The notes under the pieces are model-generated. The model saw nothing but the letters and a program-made list of their open reading frames with translations. It made no database searches and had not been told where the DNA came from. 64,000 bases of DNA from Klebsiella pneumoniae (GTDB lineage Bacteria; Verrucomicrobiota; Verrucomicrobiia; Limisphaerales; SXTU01): positions 1 through 64,000 of the forward strand of contig CALQJI020000008.1 of the NCBI GenBank assembly GCA_943330855.2, in the 5' to 3' direction. Made by a program: the position numbers and the translations under genes. Shown here piece after piece: positions 60,881-64,000 of this stretch (within the stretch, counting starts at the first letter, position 1; the number at the start of each line of letters is the position of its first letter).

Positions 60881-63412
60881 TTACCGCTTGGCCGGGACTT
60901 CCTTGAGGGCTGAAATGATCTCCGTATTCTTGGTGAGACCAAGCGCGGACTTGCCTTGGCGGTTGACTTTGGAAACATCAGCACCCTTCTCAATGAGGCA
61001 TTTGACCACTGGCAAATGTCCGCGCTGGACGGCGAGCATGAGCGCAGTGTTGCCGATGGCGTCGGCAGTCTCGATTTCCGCACCACGTTCGAGGCATTTT
61101 CTCAAGCTGTTCGCAAGTCCTTGTCGGGCGCAATTTAGGAGCGCCAGATTCAGATCGGGAGTCTTGTTCGACCCTGGGTCGTTCTGGAGCAACAACTCAA
61201 TGAACCGGTCCATCGCCTGTTCTGCTGCGGATGGCTCGGACGTGATTGGGGCAACGGAAGCGTTGAGCTTCGCTGCCCCGGCTGGTTGCCGTTTTGATGC
61301 CGCCTCGCCAGGGTTTCCACTGGCAGTGCGGGCCACTGATGGCTTGGTTGTTCCACTAGTCCCAGCCTTTTCGATGAGGCTGGCAATTTCTGGGTTTATC
61401 TCCCGCAGACGGAAATCGCTCGCAAGTGCTGTTCCCCACTTGTCCTCGATGGTCGTATCCGCACCATGCTCAAGCAGAAGCAGCACTGCGGGCTTGTTCC
61501 CGTTGTTGGCGGCGACCGCCAGGGGAGTCCTAAGTTCCGCGTTTTGCGCGTTGACCAGCGCTCCCTTATCGAGAAGGAGCTTTGCAATGGAAGTTTTGGT
61601 TTTGTAAGCCGCAATGTGCAGAGCGGTGTTGCCGAGCTTGTTGGTCGCCTCAAGTTTTGCACCATGACCGAGCAGCAACGCCGTTATCTCCGGGTGCTCC
61701 CTGTCCACGGCGATCATCAATGGCGTGAAGCCATTTAGCGAATGTCGTCCATTTACGTCGGCACCAGCGACAAGCGCAGCTTTCGCACTGCCTACAACGC
61801 CGCGTTCGCTTGCCTCGAAAAGTTCCTCAAAAACCGACGGTCTCGTCGTGGGTTTCAGGAGTGCTTGGTCTGCCTCCTTGGTTTTGTTGGGCATCGGACG
61901 ATTCGTCTGCTGCGGCACGACGTTCCCGCCTTGTGGTTTCGCGCCATCGGCCTTTAGCACCGCCACGACCTCCTGCTGCTTGAGGGCGGTGGCAAGGGCG
62001 AGCGGTGTCAACCCGTTGCCCGCTTTGGCATTCCTCTCTGCTCCTTTCGTGAGTAGTAATTGAGCGACCTCTTCATGTCCGTTCAGGGCGGCAAAGTGAA
62101 GCGCGGTGAATCCGTCGGTGTTGGCTGCTTTGCCGGTGACCGTCTGGTTCAGACTTGCGCCTGCGTCACAGAGCGCTTCAACAATGCTCGTTTTCCCGGT
62201 CATGGCGGCGAGAATGAGTGGGCTAAGTCCAACTTCGCTTTTTCCGTTCACGTCCGCACCAGCTGCAAGAGCGTCTTTCACCCCACGGATTTGTCCCTCT
62301 TGGATGGCTCCCATCAATTTCCCAAAAGCCATTGTTTGCTGGGCATTATTGGGAGCCGGGCCAGTCGACTTGGATTTGTTGGGAGGCGGGCTATTCGGCG
62401 GCTGCCCCTTGGGGATTCCCACTGCCTCTTTCGCCCCGGCGGCCTTCAGGATCGCTGCCATTTCCAGATCCTTCTTCTCAATCACCCTGTCCAACGGCGT
62501 AAAACCCTGCTCATCTTTAGCGTCCTTGTCGGCTCCCTTTTCGATCAGCAGTTGAACCGACTCCACCCAGCCATTTACAGCAGCGAGGTGGAGAGCAGTC
62601 CACCCCTCCAGTGTTTTCCGGGGCTTAATCGCCCCTTTCGCCGTGACCGTTTGGTTGAGGTTCGCACCCGCTTCAGAAAGCACCTCAACAAGTTCTTTTT
62701 TCCCGGTGCCAGCGGCGTAGTGCAGCGGGGTAAGGCCATGCACTTCGTGCCGTCCATTAACGTCAGCACCAGCCGCAAGAGCAGCTTTCGCGCTACGAAC
62801 CGAACCTTCTTCAATCGCATCAAACAGCTCTTCAAAGGCCAACACCTTACGCGCTTTCCTGAAAGCTAGGTCAGCCTCCTCGACTTTGAGAAACGCAAAA
62901 AACTCATCAACAGTTCTCTGCTCGTTTGCAGAGCGTGTGGTTAAAAAAGTCTGCGCGATGTGGTTCAGCGTCCGCTGCACTTCTTGCACACCGACAGCGC
63001 GAACATAGAACTTGTCGTCCGGACCGAACGCAGCGAAGTCAGATTCAATTTTATCTCCGATGAAAATTCCGACGGTTTTAGCTCCGCCCGGCAGCCTCAG
63101 CATTTTGAAGGCGAAGTCACCTACGTCAGCCTTGAATGATTTGAGCTTCGCCTGTTTCTGATCCCACGAAATGGCCTTTGCCTTCTGTTGATCGACCGGA
63201 CTGTCCGCCGCCTCCGCCATCTTTGGGAACGAAGTGACCGCGCCGATTACTAACAGCAAGGCCATCAGGTATGGGCGCGGGAACGCGCACGCCCAGCGCA
63301 GTCTGATTAAATCTTGAGAGGTAAGGTGAGCACCGCCGCCAAGAAGTGACGGGTTCTGCGCGCTCCCAGAAGAGTAGTGCGCAGTCACTCCGAATGTGTT
63401 CGTTTTTTCCAT
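60881..63412 (-). CDS. exported ankyrin-repeat protein
   Basis: An 843-residue protein. A hydrophobic segment about 45-65 (LMALLLVIGAVTSF) acts as a signal or anchor after a long N-terminus. Ankyrin repeats fill three blocks: about 210-330 (LAAGADVNGRHEVHGLTPLH), about 375-505 (LAAGADVNGKSEVGLSPLIL) and about 545-830 (LVAGADVNGRHSLNGFTPLM, GNTALHIAAYKTKTSIAKLL). Pro/Ser-rich linkers join the blocks. Such proteins bind other proteins; the partner is unknown. The first block repeats itself inside the gene, a sign of internal duplication. The in-frame SHOCT-like tail follows the stop. Confidence 0.85.
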   Translation of the reverse strand: MEKTNTFGVTAHYSSGSAQNPSLLGGGAHLTSQDLIRLRWACAFPRPYLMALLLVIGAVTSFPKMAEAADSPVDQQKAKAISWDQKQAKLKSFKADVGDFAFKMLRLPGGAKTVGIFIGDKIESDFAAFGPDDKFYVRAVGVQEVQRTLNHIAQTFLTTRSANEQRTVDEFFAFLKVEEADLAFRKARKVLAFEELFDAIEEGSVRSAKAALAAGADVNGRHEVHGLTPLHYAAGTGKKELVEVLSEAGANLNQTVTAKGAIKPRKTLEGWTALHLAAVNGWVESVQLLIEKGADKDAKDEQGFTPLDRVIEKKDLEMAAILKAAGAKEAVGIPKGQPPNSPPPNKSKSTGPAPNNAQQTMAFGKLMGAIQEGQIRGVKDALAAGADVNGKSEVGLSPLILAAMTGKTSIVEALCDAGASLNQTVTGKAANTDGFTALHFAALNGHEEVAQLLLTKGAERNAKAGNGLTPLALATALKQQEVVAVLKADGAKPQGGNVVPQQTNRPMPNKTKEADQALLKPTTRPSVFEELFEASERGVVGSAKAALVAGADVNGRHSLNGFTPLMIAVDREHPEITALLLGHGAKLEATNKLGNTALHIAAYKTKTSIAKLLLDKGALVNAQNAELRTPLAVAANNGNKPAVLLLLEHGADTTIEDKWGTALASDFRLREINPEIASLIEKAGTSGTTKPSVARTASGNPGEAASKRQPAGAAKLNASVAPITSEPSAAEQAMDRFIELLLQNDPGSNKTPDLNLALLNCARQGLANSLRKCLERGAEIETADAIGNTALMLAVQRGHLPVVKCLIEKGADVSKVNRQGKSALGLTKNTEIISALKEVPAKR

Positions 63413-63453
63413 AAGTCATGCCGGTTACGACCGTGCTTGACGGTCTTCAAGAT

Positions 63454-63469
63454 GCTCCGAATTCGGAGC
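63454..63469. promoter_or_regulatory. palindrome GCTCCGAATTCGGAGC, candidate XRE operator 1
   Basis: A perfect 16-base palindrome in the 103-base gap between the ankyrin gene and the XRE-type gene. It has the same GCTCC-N6-GGAGC arms as the site at 63500-63515. The centres are 46 bases apart. Confidence 0.7.
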
Positions 63470-63499
63470 TAGTCACAACCACCTCCGCACTACGGTCAA

Positions 63500-63515
63500 G
63501 CTCCAAAATCGGAGC
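63500..63515. promoter_or_regulatory. palindrome GCTCC-AAAATC-GGAGC, candidate XRE operator 2
   Basis: The arms are identical to those of operator 1, and the site directly touches the ATG of the XRE-type gene, so a bound repressor would also block translation start or the transcript. A separate small hairpin, GACCGT-GCTTG-ACGGTC, lies at 63429-63445. Confidence 0.7.
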
Positions 63516-63746
63516 ATGGCCAACGTGCAAAACATCGTCGGGCCGCAGGTGCGGAAGCTGCGCTACCAGCAGGACATGACGCAGGCGGTGCTTGCTGCCC
63601 GCTGCGAGGTGCTCGGCCTGGACATGAGCCGGGCCACCCTCTCCAAGATCGAGGCCCAGCTCCGCTGCGTGACCGACAGCGAACTCCAGACCCTGGCCAA
63701 GGCGCTCAAGGTTCCCTTGCAGAAGCTCTATCCGCCGGAGAAGTAG
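63516..63746 (+). CDS. XRE-family helix-turn-helix regulator
   Basis: A 76-residue protein that is nearly all helix-turn-helix: VRKLRYQQDMTQAVLAARCE, then MSRATLSKIEAQLRCVTDSE, and LQTLAKALKVPLQKLYPP. The five-helix XRE/Cro pattern is complete, with no effector domain. Two GCTCC-N6-GGAGC palindromes precede it, one touching its start codon, so self-regulation and control of the divergent ankyrin gene are likely. Confidence 0.88.
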   Translation: MANVQNIVGPQVRKLRYQQDMTQAVLAARCEVLGLDMSRATLSKIEAQLRCVTDSELQTLAKALKVPLQKLYPPEK

Positions 63747-63756
63747 CGGACGACCG

Positions 63757-64000
63757 TCAGCTCTCCCTTGGTCTCCCCGCCCGATGCACGCGCAGGGAAA
63801 ACCCACGCCCGTTCTCGAACGGCTCCACGGTCGCAGTCACTTCCAGCACGGGGTAGCGCACGGTGGCTAGGCCGTAGCTTCGATACGTGTCGGCGAACAG
63901 CTCCGTCTCCACCATGCCCGTCCGGTCCGCCAGCGTCAGAAACTTCATCGGCTCGCCCGTGACCTGGTGATGCGTGCGCTGCTCGATAATGAGGCCGCAC
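63757..64000 (-). CDS. C-terminal end of a DnaE-type DNA polymerase III alpha subunit (partial)
   Basis: The frame is open to the right edge of the window and ends at 63757. The visible 80 residues start CGLIIEQRTHHQVTGEPMKF and continue LTLADRTGMVETELFADTYR, then a terminal basic stretch. This is the C-terminal OB-fold of DnaE-type polymerases (the T-x-x-G-x-x-M-x-F-h-x-L-x-D-x-T-G pattern). An error-prone DnaE2 is possible since a replicative one usually has more sequence after the OB-fold; the window does not show enough to decide. The gene starts outside the window. Confidence 0.8.
   Translation of the reverse strand, partial: CGLIIEQRTHHQVTGEPMKFLTLADRTGMVETELFADTYRSYGLATVRYPVLEVTATVEPFENGRGFSLRVHRAGRPRES

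Overview
The window is about 64 kb of GC-rich bacterial chromosome, almost certainly from the PVC superphylum and most likely Verrucomicrobiota. The signs are: three pseudopilin-type genes with [32 protein letters not shown] starts or H-x9-DG ends; a 1524-residue protein joining ThuA, discoidin, PVC-type dehydrogenase, HEAT and CxxCH haem regions; a GntR/LacI-like hybrid regulator; and many interspersed inverted repeats. No rRNA, tRNA, CRISPR array, transposase or integrase was seen. Function calls rest on motif recognition by eye; no database search was possible.

Layout. 1-8.5 kb: pseudopilin/lipoprotein pair, a MITE-like repeat, the giant haem protein, a fatty acid hydroxylase-family membrane protein and a Tat-exported Gfo/Idh/MocA oxidoreductase. 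8.6-18.9 kb: an NhaR-type regulator facing a long ion and bicarbonate homeostasis operon (two small membrane proteins, TerC, SbtA, PII-like SbtB, single and triple universal stress proteins, P-type cation ATPase, ExoD). Stubs of thiC-, hpf- and beta-carbonic-anhydrase-like genes lie in and beside it. 19-30 kb: PQQ-like propeller protein, AraC regulator plus TonB receptor, katG/oxyR divergent pair with a clear OxyR-type operator, and a tonB-exbB-exbD-coiled-coil operon. 30-37 kb: sialic acid catabolism (sialidase fused to an SGNH hydrolase, AGE-family epimerase, N-acetylneuraminate lyase), a second pseudopilin/lipoprotein pair and a GntR-type regulator. 37.9-40.1 kb: mnmG carrying a parS-like site inside its coding sequence, with a second imperfect site just downstream. 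40.2-47.4 kb: CusCBA-type heavy-metal efflux with Cys-rich accessory proteins. 47.4-48.2 kb: third pseudopilin.

48.2-64 kb is an accessory region: an AbiEi/AbiEii toxin-antitoxin pair, a response regulator, an operon of cyclase-like protein, ECF sigma factor, zinc-finger anti-sigma and redoxin, then a tight six-gene operon that I cannot assign to a known system (AAA ATPase, two tandem paralogous small proteins, an HEFAH putative metallopeptidase, a two-repeat protein, an orphan). It is divergent from a MarR-type regulator and its partner. The end holds an ankyrin-repeat protein followed in frame by a stop codon and a SHOCT-like tail, an XRE regulator with a pair of GCTCC-N6-GGAGC palindromes, and the C-terminal end of a DnaE-type polymerase running off the edge.

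A recurring theme is small repeats that have entered coding sequence without breaking the frame: in the haem protein, in mnmG and twice in cusA. The six-gene AAA/metallopeptidase operon is the best candidate for an undescribed system.
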